Shown here: piece by piece, positions 8,874-16,416 of the stretch
Layout: every line of letters begins with the position of its first letter
Numbering within the stretch: the stretch's first letter is position 1
Assembly (NCBI GenBank): GCA_013388685.1
Contig: JACAET010000052.1
Coordinates: 1 to 64,000, forward strand
Direction of reading: 5' to 3'
DNA length: 64,000 nucleotides
Origin: Chloroflexota bacterium
GTDB taxonomy: Bacteria > Chloroflexota > Anaerolineae > Anaerolineales > Villigracilaceae
Position numbers and translations under genes: made by a program
The notes under the pieces: model-generated
Told to the model about the DNA's origin: nothing
What the model saw: the letters and a program-made list of their open reading frames with translations, nothing else
The model's database searches: none

Positions 8874-9268
8874 TGAGAAAGTTCATCCCCCGTCTTTTTG
8901 TCGTCTTCTTGATTGCGCTCATCCTCACAGGCGCGCTTTCGGCATTTTCCGCCACGAATGTCGTTCCCAACGTCCGTCTCGGTCAACAAATTCAAGCGGT
9001 CACGGCAAACACGCTCAAACCCGTCGAATGCTCGGCGCTGAACTTGACAACCATTGTGGTTTGCAGCGGGGGTAATTGCGACGGTACGAGAGCGAGTGAA
9101 TTGATTTTGGGCACTGCGGCAGGTGAAAGAATCAGGGGACGCGGCGGTCGGGACTGCATCGTCGGCGGAGGCGGCGACGACAACCTGGTGGGAAACAACT
9201 CACAGGATGTGTGCATTGGCGGACCGGGCAACGACACGTTCCTTACCTGCGAAACGCAGATTCAATAA
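8870..9268 (+). CDS. Small exported protein with RTX-like glycine/aspartate repeats
   Basis: 132 aa. A signal sequence (hydrophobic core about 9-27) ends in ALSAFSATNVVPNVRLG, sharing A-F-(A/S)-A-T-N-(T/V)-V-P with the small protein at 6785. The C-terminal half has nonapeptide-like repeats: LILGTAAGERIRGRGGRD, CIVGGGGDDNLVGNN and CIGGPGNDTF. These match the GGxGxD pattern of hemolysin-type Ca2+-binding repeats, with several Cys that could pair after export. The ATG overlaps the TGA of the signal peptidase gene (ATGA), which supports co-expression. Either of two adjacent ATG codons may be used. Confidence 0.7.
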   Translation: MMRKFIPRLFVVFLIALILTGALSAFSATNVVPNVRLGQQIQAVTANTLKPVECSALNLTTIVVCSGGNCDGTRASELILGTAAGERIRGRGGRDCIVGGGGDDNLVGNNSQDVCIGGPGNDTFLTCETQIQ

Positions 9269-9342
9269 CGAATGCGCGTATCGTCCCCAAGGTCCGGAAT
9301 TCGACTCGAACTTTCATCTACCTTTGGAGGTTTTATCTACGC

Positions 9343-9834
9343 TCAATCCACCTTCAAAAACCCAAACAGACGCCACACGCTCTGCATCATTTTGTGTCCA
9401 AAATCGGGATCAAGGAATTGATTCGGGCAAGACCCTGGAATGACCACAATGCCGTTGGCTTTGCACAACGCCACCGCCTCCGGCGAAACGCTGGTGATGC
9501 CCGCCGCCAGCCCGGGCTTGGTGCCCATCATGCAGTGCATCCAAACATGCTTGATTCCAAGCTCCACGCACTGTTGGACGATTTGATCCGTCACTCTGGG
9601 ATTGGCGAGGATAAAAACCGCCTCGGGCTTCTCGGGGATGGATTTCAAATCGGGGTAGCACGGCGCGCCGTCAAAGGTCGAAATGCGTGGATTGACCGGA
9701 AACACGCGATACCCGTTCCTTTTGAAATTGTTGTACGCCAGGTTGCACCCCGTTTCGCGCTGATCGGAAACGCCCACCACGGCGATTTTCTTCTGTGCCA
9801 GAAAATCCTGCACCATTGAATCGAGTTTTGCCAT
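9343..9834 (-). CDS. CoA-binding domain protein (YccU type)
   Basis: 163 aa from the ATG at 9834, where the family similarity starts (MAKLDSMVQDFLAQKKIAVV). It is a Rossmann-like CoA-binding domain: the nucleotide-binding loop is VVGVSDQRETGCN, followed by VFPVNPR, a strand-turn AVFILANP and WMHCMMG. The domain is like the N-terminal part of succinyl-CoA ligase alpha, but these stand-alone proteins have no established reaction. It has no operon partner and diverges from the gene at 9974. Confidence 0.8.
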   Translation of the reverse strand: MAKLDSMVQDFLAQKKIAVVGVSDQRETGCNLAYNNFKRNGYRVFPVNPRISTFDGAPCYPDLKSIPEKPEAVFILANPRVTDQIVQQCVELGIKHVWMHCMMGTKPGLAAGITSVSPEAVALCKANGIVVIPGSCPNQFLDPDFGHKMMQSVWRLFGFLKVD

Positions 9835-9938
9835 TGTAGTTTCCTGTCGCGTTCGAAACCGCGACAATTTATTATACGGGGGCGCACGAAAAAGTTCACC
9901 TGCCTTTCGGCTGAAATGCCGATTACAAACATCCTCGC

Positions 9939-9967
9939 TTGAAATCAACGTCTTCACAGGCTATACT
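9939..9967 (+). promoter_or_regulatory. Sigma-70-type promoter giving a leaderless transcript
   Basis: TTGAAA (9939-9944), a 17-base spacer and TATACT (9962-9967). The expected start of transcription, about seven bases after the -10 box, falls on the ATG at 9974, so the mRNA is probably leaderless. Confidence 0.7.
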
Positions 9968-9973
9968 CGCCGT

Positions 9974-10447
9974 ATGGACACTCTCAACGAACAAAAACTG
10001 GCGCATCTCATCCGTTCCACCCGCATTGCCGCGCTCGCCACACTGCACAACGGCGTTCCAAACCTTGCCATGGTTGCGGTGGCTGTGGAAGACGACTTCT
10101 CCGCGTTTTACATCCACGTCAGCCGCCTGGGCAGGCACACGCGGGATATGGAAACCGACTCACGCATCAGCCTGCTTCTCATGGAAACTGACGATAACCG
10201 CCCCGACCCGCAGACTTTGGCTCGCCTCTCCCTCAACGGGACGGCTGATCCCGTTCCCCGAACCGATCCACACTACGAGCGGATTCGGGGACTCTATCTT
10301 GCGCGCTTTCCGGAAGCAGGGCAGTTCTTCGGTCTGGGGGATTTCAATCTATGGCAGATTCGCCCCCGGGAGGGGAGATTCGTGGCAGGGTTTGCGCAAG
10401 CATATCACATCCTGCCGGAAACTCTGGCAAAAATATCTGCCCGCTAA
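9974..10447 (+). CDS. Pyridoxamine 5'-phosphate oxidase-like (FMN-binding split-barrel) protein
   Basis: 157 aa, one split-barrel domain. The N-terminal pattern [21 protein letters not shown] is the usual first strand pair of PNPOx/HugZ-like proteins, followed by [22 protein letters not shown] (flavin phosphate region) and LTL-like strands ([11 protein letters not shown]). The later part [24 protein letters not shown] resembles heme-utilisation HugZ-like members. The natural substrate cannot be told. The stop overlaps the convergent mutase gene end by four bases. It is transcribed from a well-formed promoter with no leader. Confidence 0.8.
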   Translation: MDTLNEQKLAHLIRSTRIAALATLHNGVPNLAMVAVAVEDDFSAFYIHVSRLGRHTRDMETDSRISLLLMETDDNRPDPQTLARLSLNGTADPVPRTDPHYERIRGLYLARFPEAGQFFGLGDFNLWQIRPREGRFVAGFAQAYHILPETLAKISAR

Positions 10448-12108
10448 AATTTCTCTGCCACATATTCGCCCCACACTCCTCTCAAGGTATTGCAAATCTC
10501 CCCGAGCGTGATGTCGTTTTCCACACACTCGATGAAGAGGGGCATCAGGGTTTCGGCACCTTTGGCGGCATCTGCCACCCTGCTCAACAGTTCGGCTACA
10601 CGCTTCTTATTGCGTGAATTTCGCAACTCACGCAATCTTTCCTTCTGCATCCATTCAATCGCCGGGTCAACGCTCAGGCGCTCCAGCGTAATCTCTTCGT
10701 TCACCTGAAATTGATTAACACCCACCACCACCTGCTCCCCTCGTTCAATCGCCTGCTGCGCGGCGTAGGCAGCGTTTTGGATTTCGTTCTGCATGAAGCC
10801 GCGCTCGATGGCGGTCAATGCGCCGCCCATCTCGTCAATTTTGGCGATGTAGTCCCCGGCGCGCTGCTCGATTTCATCGGTGAGATACTCGATCAGGTAC
10901 GATCCCGCCAGTGGATCCACCGAATCAGCCACGCCCGATTCGTAGGCGATGATTTGCTGCGTGCGCAACGCCACGCGCACCGATTTCTCGGTCGGCAGCC
11001 AAAGCGCCTCATCCATCGAATTGGTGTGTAAACTCTGCGTCCCGCCCAATACCGCCGATAAAGCCTGCAGTGTGACGCGCACCACGTTATTTTCGGGCTG
11101 TTGGGCGGTGAGGGTCGAACCTGCGGTCTGCGTGTGGAAACGCAATTGCCACGATGACGGCTTCTGCGCCTTGAAGCGTTCGCGCATGATCTTCGCCCAC
11201 AACCTGCGCGCGGCGCGGAATTTCGCCACCTCTTCTAAAAAGTTGTTGTGCGCGTTGAAGAAGAACGAGAGTTGACCCGCAAAATCGTCCACGTTCAAGC
11301 CCGCCCGCAATGCGGCTTCCACGTAGGCGATGCCGTTTGCCAGCGTAAACGCAACTTCCTGCACGGACGTGGAACCCGCCTCGCGAATGTGGTAACCCGA
11401 AATGGAAATGGTATTCCAGTTGGGAACTTCCTTTGCGCAAAACGAGAAGATATCGGTGATGAGGCGCATGGAAGGCAAGGGCGGAAAGATGTAGGTGCCG
11501 CGCGCCACGTACTCCTTGAGGATGTCGTTCTGGATCGTGCCGCGCAATTGCTTCAAGTCCACGCCCTGGCGCTTCGCCACCGCGATATACATCGCCAGCA
11601 AAATGCCTGCGGGCGCGTTGATGGTCATCGAAGTCGAGACCTTGTCGAGGGGAATCTGGTCGAACAACTGCTCCATGTCGCGAAGGGACGAGATCGAGAC
11701 GCCCACCTTACCCACCTCCCCCGCCGCAATCGGATCGTCTGCATCATAGCCGATTTGGGTCGGGAGGTCGAAAGCGACGCTCAAGCCCGTTTGACCCTGT
11801 GCCAGCAGGTAGCGGTAGCGCCGGTTGGATTCCTCCGCCGTGGAAAAACCCGCATACTGCCGCATCGTCCAAAATCGCGACCGATACATCGTCGGCTGGA
11901 CTCCGCGTGTATAGGGATACTCGCCCGGAAAACCCGATTTTTCCAGATACCCCTGCTCACCAGGCACAACCGAATCGAAGGGCATCGCCACCCGCGGAAT
12001 TTCGATCCCTGCCGAGGTCTCGAATCGTTCCTTCCGCTCCTTGAATTTTTCCAACGACTTCTTGAGCGTGGATTCTTTCCACTTTTTATATTGATCCTGA
12101 AGTGTCAC
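10444..12108 (-). CDS. Methylmalonyl-CoA mutase, large (catalytic) subunit
   Basis: 554 aa, the length of the catalytic (N-terminal) domain only; the B12-binding domain must be encoded elsewhere. The TIM-barrel landmarks are clear: [76 protein letters not shown] and [14 protein letters not shown]. The Tyr of TMY and the Arg of PSMR, which in known enzymes select methylmalonyl-CoA over isobutyryl-CoA, are both kept. The enzyme interconverts methylmalonyl-CoA and succinyl-CoA in propionate metabolism. The start codon is GTG with a weak ribosome binding site. No epimerase or MeaB-type chaperone gene is adjacent. Confidence 0.9.
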   Translation of the reverse strand: MTLQDQYKKWKESTLKKSLEKFKERKERFETSAGIEIPRVAMPFDSVVPGEQGYLEKSGFPGEYPYTRGVQPTMYRSRFWTMRQYAGFSTAEESNRRYRYLLAQGQTGLSVAFDLPTQIGYDADDPIAAGEVGKVGVSISSLRDMEQLFDQIPLDKVSTSMTINAPAGILLAMYIAVAKRQGVDLKQLRGTIQNDILKEYVARGTYIFPPLPSMRLITDIFSFCAKEVPNWNTISISGYHIREAGSTSVQEVAFTLANGIAYVEAALRAGLNVDDFAGQLSFFFNAHNNFLEEVAKFRAARRLWAKIMRERFKAQKPSSWQLRFHTQTAGSTLTAQQPENNVVRVTLQALSAVLGGTQSLHTNSMDEALWLPTEKSVRVALRTQQIIAYESGVADSVDPLAGSYLIEYLTDEIEQRAGDYIAKIDEMGGALTAIERGFMQNEIQNAAYAAQQAIERGEQVVVGVNQFQVNEEITLERLSVDPAIEWMQKERLRELRNSRNKKRVAELLSRVADAAKGAETLMPLFIECVENDITLGEICNTLRGVWGEYVAEKF

Positions 12109-12320
12109 AGTTCACCGCCAGATGTCACAAAGCGCCGGGCAGGGAAACAGATACGAACGCCGCACCCTTGCGCGCACTTTGCGGTTAAGAGATTTTCTTC
12201 GAGTATAAATCCAACCCCAAAATCCTTGTAGGATACATGACACCTTCGCGGGAAGAGAAAAATCCCCATCTGCGTGTTCGACGTCAACCGCCGGAAACAA
12301 TCCATGCTAAACTTAAGCTC

Positions 12321-13334
12321 ATGGAAATCTGCTACCTGCTTGCCTTTCCCGATTCGGCGGAGAGAAAGCCCCAGCCGGTGGAACAGTTCAAAGGGTTGAA
12401 AGACGCGCCCTACTTCCAGCCGATTGACATAGACCTGGTCACCGTCGGCATCGAAACCCTCGTCGTCGAGGGATATGCCGTCGCGGTCACGCGTCAACGC
12501 TACGACGACGTCGTCCAGATGATCGAATGTCACTATGAAATGGACGACCCGTTTGCCTTCTCCGCCCTGCACGACAGGACAAAGATCGCGCAAGTTCTTC
12601 AATCGCGATACATTCCCGAAACCTGCCGGCAAAACGGGCTGTTCGAGGAGTACACCATCCTGCTCGTCAATGAAGCCAAACCCACTCCCGACAAATGGAT
12701 CGAAAAAAACGCCCTGCGCATCTCCCGTTTCATCCGCTCGCAGCGCGAAACGCTCGACAAAACGGAAATCGAGGAAATTCTTCACTCCCGCGCCCGTTAC
12801 TCCGCCAGCGAACTGACGCTTGTGGATTGGGAGGGCGCCGTCATCATCGCCCCCAATGCCGACTATCAATCCGACATCGTCTTGTTCAAGATCGGCAATT
12901 ATCAACTGCTCCGCTACCGCATGTTGGACCGCTCCATCGAGGAACTGCTCGATACGATCAACGAATCCTTCTTCCAAAATAAGCGCCGTCCGCGCGCCAC
13001 GCGCGGCATGATCCGCCGCATCGCTGAGCACAAACTCGAAGTCATGCTCGATTTCGAGCGCGCCGAACAAAGCCTGCTCTTCATCGGGGATTGGTACACC
13101 ACCAAACTGTACGAGATCATCCACAGAGAGTTCTATCTCAAAGACTGGAAGGAAAGCGTCAAGACCAAACTCGACAACCTCGAACACATCGTGCAAACCA
13201 TCAAAGACAATCTCGCCGTCTCCTGGGAAAACCTGATGGACCGTGTTCAACTGGCGTTGTGGATTTTGCTCCTTCTGGGCTATCTCTACCTGTACCTGCT
13301 GGATGCCGGGTGGATTATCCTTCCGAAACGATAG
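12321..13334 (+). CDS. Conserved-looking protein with a C-terminal membrane anchor, function unknown (possibly RMD1/DUF155-like)
   Basis: 337 aa from the ATG at 12321; an upstream in-frame ATG has no support. The N-terminal part is mixed alpha/beta (MEICYLLAFPDSAERK). The middle holds DWEGAVIIAP and IGNYQLLRYRMLDRSIEELLD, then a long charged helical stretch and one membrane helix near 311-330 (LWILLLLGYLYLYLLDAGWI) close to the C-terminus. The layout (soluble domain, coiled region, one C-terminal helix) recalls the RMD1/DUF155 family, but I do not see enough to be sure. A possible -10 box (TAAACT, 12308-12313) lies seven bases before the ATG. The next genes follow closely on the same strand. 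Confidence 0.65.
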   Translation: MEICYLLAFPDSAERKPQPVEQFKGLKDAPYFQPIDIDLVTVGIETLVVEGYAVAVTRQRYDDVVQMIECHYEMDDPFAFSALHDRTKIAQVLQSRYIPETCRQNGLFEEYTILLVNEAKPTPDKWIEKNALRISRFIRSQRETLDKTEIEEILHSRARYSASELTLVDWEGAVIIAPNADYQSDIVLFKIGNYQLLRYRMLDRSIEELLDTINESFFQNKRRPRATRGMIRRIAEHKLEVMLDFERAEQSLLFIGDWYTTKLYEIIHREFYLKDWKESVKTKLDNLEHIVQTIKDNLAVSWENLMDRVQLALWILLLLGYLYLYLLDAGWIILPKR

Positions 13335-13345
13335 GGAACATCTGC

Positions 13346-13600
13346 ATGCCGCGCCGAAATCTTCTGCCTGCAACGTTTGCGCTTCTTTTCTGCACCTTAG
13401 CCTGCCGCGCCGCCACAAAGCTCATCCTCCCCGACACCCCCACCCCCCAACTCCCGCCGACCTACACCGCCCCACCCGCGCAGACCAACACCCCCGATGC
13501 GTTCACGCCCGCGCCCGCCATCGAAGACGAGAGCATCACTGATCCGCCTGAGAGAGGAAATTTTCAGCCGCACCTGCTTATCCTTTCCCCAATAATATGA
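13346..13600 (+). CDS. Small putative lipoprotein
   Basis: 84 aa. The N-terminus MPRRNLLPATFALLFCTLAC is a short basic region, a hydrophobic core and a Cys, matching a lipoprotein signal (lipobox-like TLAC). The rest is Thr/Pro-rich and low in complexity (TPTPQLPPTYTAPPAQTNTP). It follows the membrane protein by 11 bases and overlaps the phosphatase start by ATGA. No function can be given; the short tail (LLILSPII) leaves open that it is shortened by a frameshift. Confidence 0.55.
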   Translation: MPRRNLLPATFALLFCTLACRAATKLILPDTPTPQLPPTYTAPPAQTNTPDAFTPAPAIEDESITDPPERGNFQPHLLILSPII

Positions 13601-14145
13601 CCGAGATCAAACGCCCCATCCCCGAATCCTATTGGGTCAAGCCGGACCGCCTGCTCGCAGGCGAATATCCGGGTCAGTATTCCGCCGAATCCACGCGTCG
13701 GCGTATCGCCGCATTTCTCGAGGCAGGCTTCGACACCTTCATTGACCTGACCAAACCCAACGAAACCATACCGTATCATGGGATCTTGCTGGAGGAAGCG
13801 GAGATTTATTCCGTCCCTGTGGCATGGCACAACTTCCCCATCGGCGACTTGGGACTTCCTACGCTCGAAACGATGAAAACCATTCTGGATGCGATTGACG
13901 CCGCCCTCCAACAGCGAAGAAAGATCTACCTGCACTGCTGGGGCGGCATCGGTCGAACCGGCACAACAGTAGGATGTTACCTTGTCCGGCGCGGCAAGTC
14001 GGGGGAGGAGGCGCTGCGTCAACTGGCGGAATGGTGGCAAACCGTACCCAAGAGTCGAATACACCTGCGCTCGCCCGAAACGCCCGAACAAGCGCAATTC
14101 GTGCTGGATTGGGCGCGGTATGAAGGCAAACCCGGCATGCCGTGA
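13597..14145 (+). CDS. Dual-specificity/tyrosine-type phosphatase
   Basis: 182 aa. The P-loop HCWGGIGRTG gives the Cys-x5-Arg active site (Cys114, Arg120) of cysteine phosphatases, with an upstream acidic region (HNFPIGDLGLP) able to supply the general acid Asp84. The fold type is that of the dual-specificity phosphatases seen across bacteria; substrate unknown (phospho-tyrosine, phosphoinositide or nucleotide). It is coupled by ATGA to the small lipoprotein gene. Confidence 0.85.
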   Translation: MTEIKRPIPESYWVKPDRLLAGEYPGQYSAESTRRRIAAFLEAGFDTFIDLTKPNETIPYHGILLEEAEIYSVPVAWHNFPIGDLGLPTLETMKTILDAIDAALQQRRKIYLHCWGGIGRTGTTVGCYLVRRGKSGEEALRQLAEWWQTVPKSRIHLRSPETPEQAQFVLDWARYEGKPGMP

Positions 14146-14200
14146 AAATAACAAACATGTTAACTGAATTGTCACGGCGCGGCGAAGCGCAAAAAGAAGT

Positions 14201-14217
14201 ATAATTTTTGCCGGAGT
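14201..14217 (+). promoter_or_regulatory. -10 box and ribosome binding site that support the TTG start of lepB
   Basis: TATAAT at 14201-14206 with no clear -35 box, then GGAG at 14214-14217, ten bases before the TTG at 14227. No ATG in this frame lies between them and the conserved region. Confidence 0.45.
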
Positions 14218-14226
14218 ATTGATCAA

Positions 14227-14814
14227 TTGGAAACCACACAACCCGAAGCGCAAATCCCAATCGAATTGCATTCGCAAAAACCCGATAGCTGGAAACGGTT
14301 CGCTCTGGACATCCTCGAAACGATTCTTCTGGCTGTCGTCCTTTATGTCGGCATCAATGCCGTATCCGCCCGCGTGCGAGTCGAGGGGACGAGCATGAAC
14401 CCGACCCTCCAAAACAACGAATATGTCTTTGTCAACCGGCTTGCCTATCTCATCGGGGAACCTCAACGCGGCGATATTATCGTCTTCAGCCTGCCCCTCG
14501 ACGAGAAGCAAGATCTGATCAAGCGCGTGATCGGACTTCCCGGCGAGACCATCAGCATACAAAACAACGAAGTCCTGGTCAATGGGGTCAAACTGGAGGA
14601 ACCTTACATCGCCCAGCCACCGGTATATAGCGGCGAATGGACGATTGGTAGAGACGAACTCTTTGTGCTGGGCGACAACCGCAACGCTTCGAAAGACTCG
14701 CATCAATGGGGCGTTCTTCCCATCAAGAACGTCATCGGCAAAGCTGTGCTGATCTACTGGCCCCCATCCGAATGGAAATTTATCAACCACATCGAGGAAG
14801 CATTCTCTCCCTAA
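14227..14814 (+). CDS. lepB: Signal peptidase I
   Basis: 195 aa from a TTG codon with GGAG ten bases upstream. It is the conventional bacterial serine/lysine protease that removes signal peptides on the outer face of the membrane. One membrane helix at about 29-46 is followed by box B (GTSMNPTL, Ser56) and box D (LIKRVIGLPGE, Lys99), then box E (FVLGDNRNASKDSHQWG). Length and order match single-helix Gram-positive-type enzymes. It contrasts with the Ser/His-type peptidase at 7242. It opens a short run with 14819 and 15146. Confidence 0.92.
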   Translation: METTQPEAQIPIELHSQKPDSWKRFALDILETILLAVVLYVGINAVSARVRVEGTSMNPTLQNNEYVFVNRLAYLIGEPQRGDIIVFSLPLDEKQDLIKRVIGLPGETISIQNNEVLVNGVKLEEPYIAQPPVYSGEWTIGRDELFVLGDNRNASKDSHQWGVLPIKNVIGKAVLIYWPPSEWKFINHIEEAFSP

Positions 14815-14818
14815 CAGG

Positions 14819-15136
14819 ATGCGCCGAATGAAAGATACCCAATCAAAACGAACTTCGCCCGTTGAGCTGCCTTGTAACGAATGCACGGCAGGGATCATGC
14901 ACAGCCGCCCTGTCACCTACTTTACCTGGCTGGGCGAGGAACTCATCATGGTTCCCAACTTCCCTGCCTGGGTTTGCGATCTTTGCGGGAAGCGCGAATA
15001 CGACGAACGGGCCGTCTCCATGCTCTCCATGCTGCTCAACCCGGAAGCGGGTAAACCCACACGCCGCATTCCACGTCCCCGCCGGGTCGAACCCCGCAAA
15101 GGAAACATTCCCCGCCCCCGCTCGACAGACAGATAA
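14819..15136 (+). CDS. Small protein with a YgiT/MqsA-type zinc finger
   Basis: 105 aa. Two CxxC pairs (CNEC at about 20-23 and CDLC at about 53-56) flank a beta-hairpin (RPVTYFTWLGEELIMVPNFPAWVC), the typical N-terminal zinc-binding fold of MqsA/YgiT antitoxins. No HTH domain follows; instead there is a basic Arg/Pro-rich tail (RRIPRPRRVEPRKGNIPRPR). No toxin gene is next to it, so a toxin-antitoxin role is not supported. A second ATG three codons later is an equal start. Confidence 0.65.
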   Translation: MRRMKDTQSKRTSPVELPCNECTAGIMHSRPVTYFTWLGEELIMVPNFPAWVCDLCGKREYDERAVSMLSMLLNPEAGKPTRRIPRPRRVEPRKGNIPRPRSTDR

Positions 15137-15145
15137 CAGCCGTCC

Positions 15146-15688
15146 ATGGACACTTCACAACGCACTTATCGCTTCCTCCCAGCCGATGTTTATACCGCCG
15201 GTTATCGCGTCGTGGGAAAGATCATGGTCTCAGCCAACGGCATCATGGGCATTCTCAACGATACCACCAAGTCGCACGTCGAACTCCACGACGCCCGCAT
15301 CGCCCGCATCCACATGCCCACCAAACTGGTGGACCATTACGAGGTGGTGAGGCTGGTCAAAGCGCAGATCAATGTGGCGTGCGCGGCGCGGCGCGAGGAT
15401 CTGGGTCCCACGGGCATCGTGCGCGGCGGCTACTCGAACATCACAGAACTCCCAGCCCGCATCGCCACCAATGTATTCGAGATCGAAGGCAAATTGCAGG
15501 TGGCGGGGCGGTTTGATTTCGTCACGATGATTGCCGATAAAACCCGTAACTTCATCCCCATGTTCGACGCGACCCTGACAGCCATCCTTCTGCCCAACCT
15601 GAAGATCGAAAGCCCCGGAATCCTCTTCAACCGCGAAAAAATAGACATGCTGGCATTCCTCAACCAGCGCGCCAAAGAGGAAAAATAA
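15146..15688 (+). CDS. Conserved-looking soluble protein of unknown function
   Basis: 180 aa, no signal peptide or membrane segment. It appears rich in beta strands (YRVVGKIMVSANGIMGILND, VFEIEGKLQVAGRFDFVTMI, LTAILLPNLKIE) with no Cys cluster or recognisable catalytic motif. It follows the zinc-finger gene by nine bases and is probably its operon partner. I do not recognise the family. Confidence 0.6.
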   Translation: MDTSQRTYRFLPADVYTAGYRVVGKIMVSANGIMGILNDTTKSHVELHDARIARIHMPTKLVDHYEVVRLVKAQINVACAARREDLGPTGIVRGGYSNITELPARIATNVFEIEGKLQVAGRFDFVTMIADKTRNFIPMFDATLTAILLPNLKIESPGILFNREKIDMLAFLNQRAKEEK

Positions 15689-15700
15689 CCGCCCAAACGC

Positions 15701-15729
15701 TTGACCTTTGCATGACGGGATGATAAAAT
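15701..15729 (+). promoter_or_regulatory. Promoter of tRNA-Glu
   Basis: TTGACC (15701-15706), a 17-base spacer and TAAAAT (15724-15729), about 70 bases before the mature tRNA. It is the only well-formed promoter in the gap and, after integration of the element, also reads into the excisionase-like gene. Confidence 0.7.
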
Positions 15730-15801
15730 CCGCCCGCTTGGGTGTGGAAAATCGTACGCCTCCGCACGCCGCCTCGCCGACATACGTTAGCGATTTCCAA
15801 T

Positions 15802-15874
15802 GCCCCCATCGTCTAGTGGACTAGGACGCAGCCCTTTCAAGGCTACGACCGGGGTTCGAATCCCCGTGGGGGCA
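15802..15874 (+). tRNA. tRNA-Glu (UUC)
   Basis: 73 nt, complete cloverleaf: acceptor stem GCCCCCA / TGGGGGC with discriminator A at 15874, D arm around GTCTAGTGGACTAGGAC, anticodon stem AGCC/GGCT with loop CTTTCAA (anticodon TTC), and T arm CGGGGTTCGAATCCCCG. The CCA end is not encoded. The 3' end (15865-15875, CGTGGGGGCAC) is repeated exactly at 23429-23439 and is the integration site of the element that follows; the tRNA stays intact. Confidence 0.97.
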
Positions 15875-15875
15875 C
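15865..15875 (+). repeat. Left attachment-site core of the element
   Basis: CGTGGGGGCAC, formed by the last ten bases of the tRNA (15865-15874) and the next base. It is identical to 23429-23439; the flanking bases on both sides differ, so the repeat is exactly 11 bp. Confidence 0.85.
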
Positions 15876-15920
15876 TCAAATAAAGAGTGAGACTCCGATC
15901 TTGGTAACATGGAGTCCAAG

Positions 15921-16181
15921 ATGACACTTCTCACCCGTTCAAAGCAAACACTCACAATGCCCGATCTCATAGGTTACTGCACCACAGCCGAAGCCGCCCA
16001 GGAATTACAATTCCACATAAACCACATAAGGCGAATGATTCGACGCGGCGATCTCAAAACCAAGAGAGTCGGGCAAATGCTTTTTGTCTCCCTGGATTCG
16101 ATAAAGCAATATCAGGAAAAGACAAAAGGCTTTGACAAACACTCCCCACTAAAACGCGAAAAGATAGCAAAAAGCAAGTAA
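15921..16181 (+). CDS. Excisionase-like small HTH protein (element)
   Basis: 86 aa from the ATG at 15921; another ATG four codons earlier (15909) is possible. A single winged/MerR-like HTH_17 domain occupies about residues 17-70: YCTTAEAAQELQFHINHIRRM, then RRGDLKTKRVGQMLFVSLDSI, as in Xis/AlpA-type factors, followed by a Lys-rich tail. I infer it is the recombination directionality factor of the element or a regulator. It sits 46 bases behind the tRNA with no own promoter seen. In a circular form its ATG would overlap the recombinase stop by ATGA, which is why I prefer 15921 as the start. Confidence 0.7.
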   Translation: MTLLTRSKQTLTMPDLIGYCTTAEAAQELQFHINHIRRMIRRGDLKTKRVGQMLFVSLDSIKQYQEKTKGFDKHSPLKREKIAKSK

Positions 16182-16215
16182 AGCCAGTCCCGCCCTACTT
16201 GACTGGCTTTTTTGT
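16180..16215 (+). terminator. Terminator after the excisionase-like gene
   Basis: Stem AAAGCCAGTC / GACTGGCTTT, 11-base loop, then a run of T. It would stop read-through from tRNA-Glu. Confidence 0.9.
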
Positions 16216-16348
16216 TTGGTGTAAGATGTTCACCTAGTTATACAAGTTCAACTAACAGAACCTTTACAAACGAATAACTGACGCCGTGTAGCCCGTGAGA
16301 GTAGCGGGCAGAGTGGCAGATCAGACAGGGGCAGACGAATAAACAAAA

Positions 16349-16370
16349 GGACTCCCCTTGCAGGGAGTCC
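16349..16370 (+). promoter_or_regulatory. Hairpin in the leader of the SH3 lipoprotein gene
   Basis: 8-bp perfect stem GGACTCCC / GGGAGTCC with a six-base loop and no T-run, 46 bases before the ATG at 16417. The rest of the 200-base gap holds nothing else I can identify apart from the RBS CGAAAGGA at about 16399-16406. Confidence 0.55.
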
Positions 16371-16416
16371 AGTAGCCCAGTGAGACACACTGAAACCACC
16401 GAAAGGATTCTAGCAC

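Noticed and set aside
12105..13418. Minus-strand open frame of 437 codons
   Set aside because: It runs opposite the plus-strand protein at 12321 and the lipoprotein gene and would overlap the mutase start; no recognisable domain.
13564..14916. Minus-strand open frame of 450 codons
   Set aside because: It is the complement of the phosphatase and lepB genes, both with clear active-site motifs.
14819..15136. Toxin-antitoxin pair based on the YgiT-like zinc finger
   Set aside because: There is no HTH domain in the protein and no toxin-like ORF on either side.
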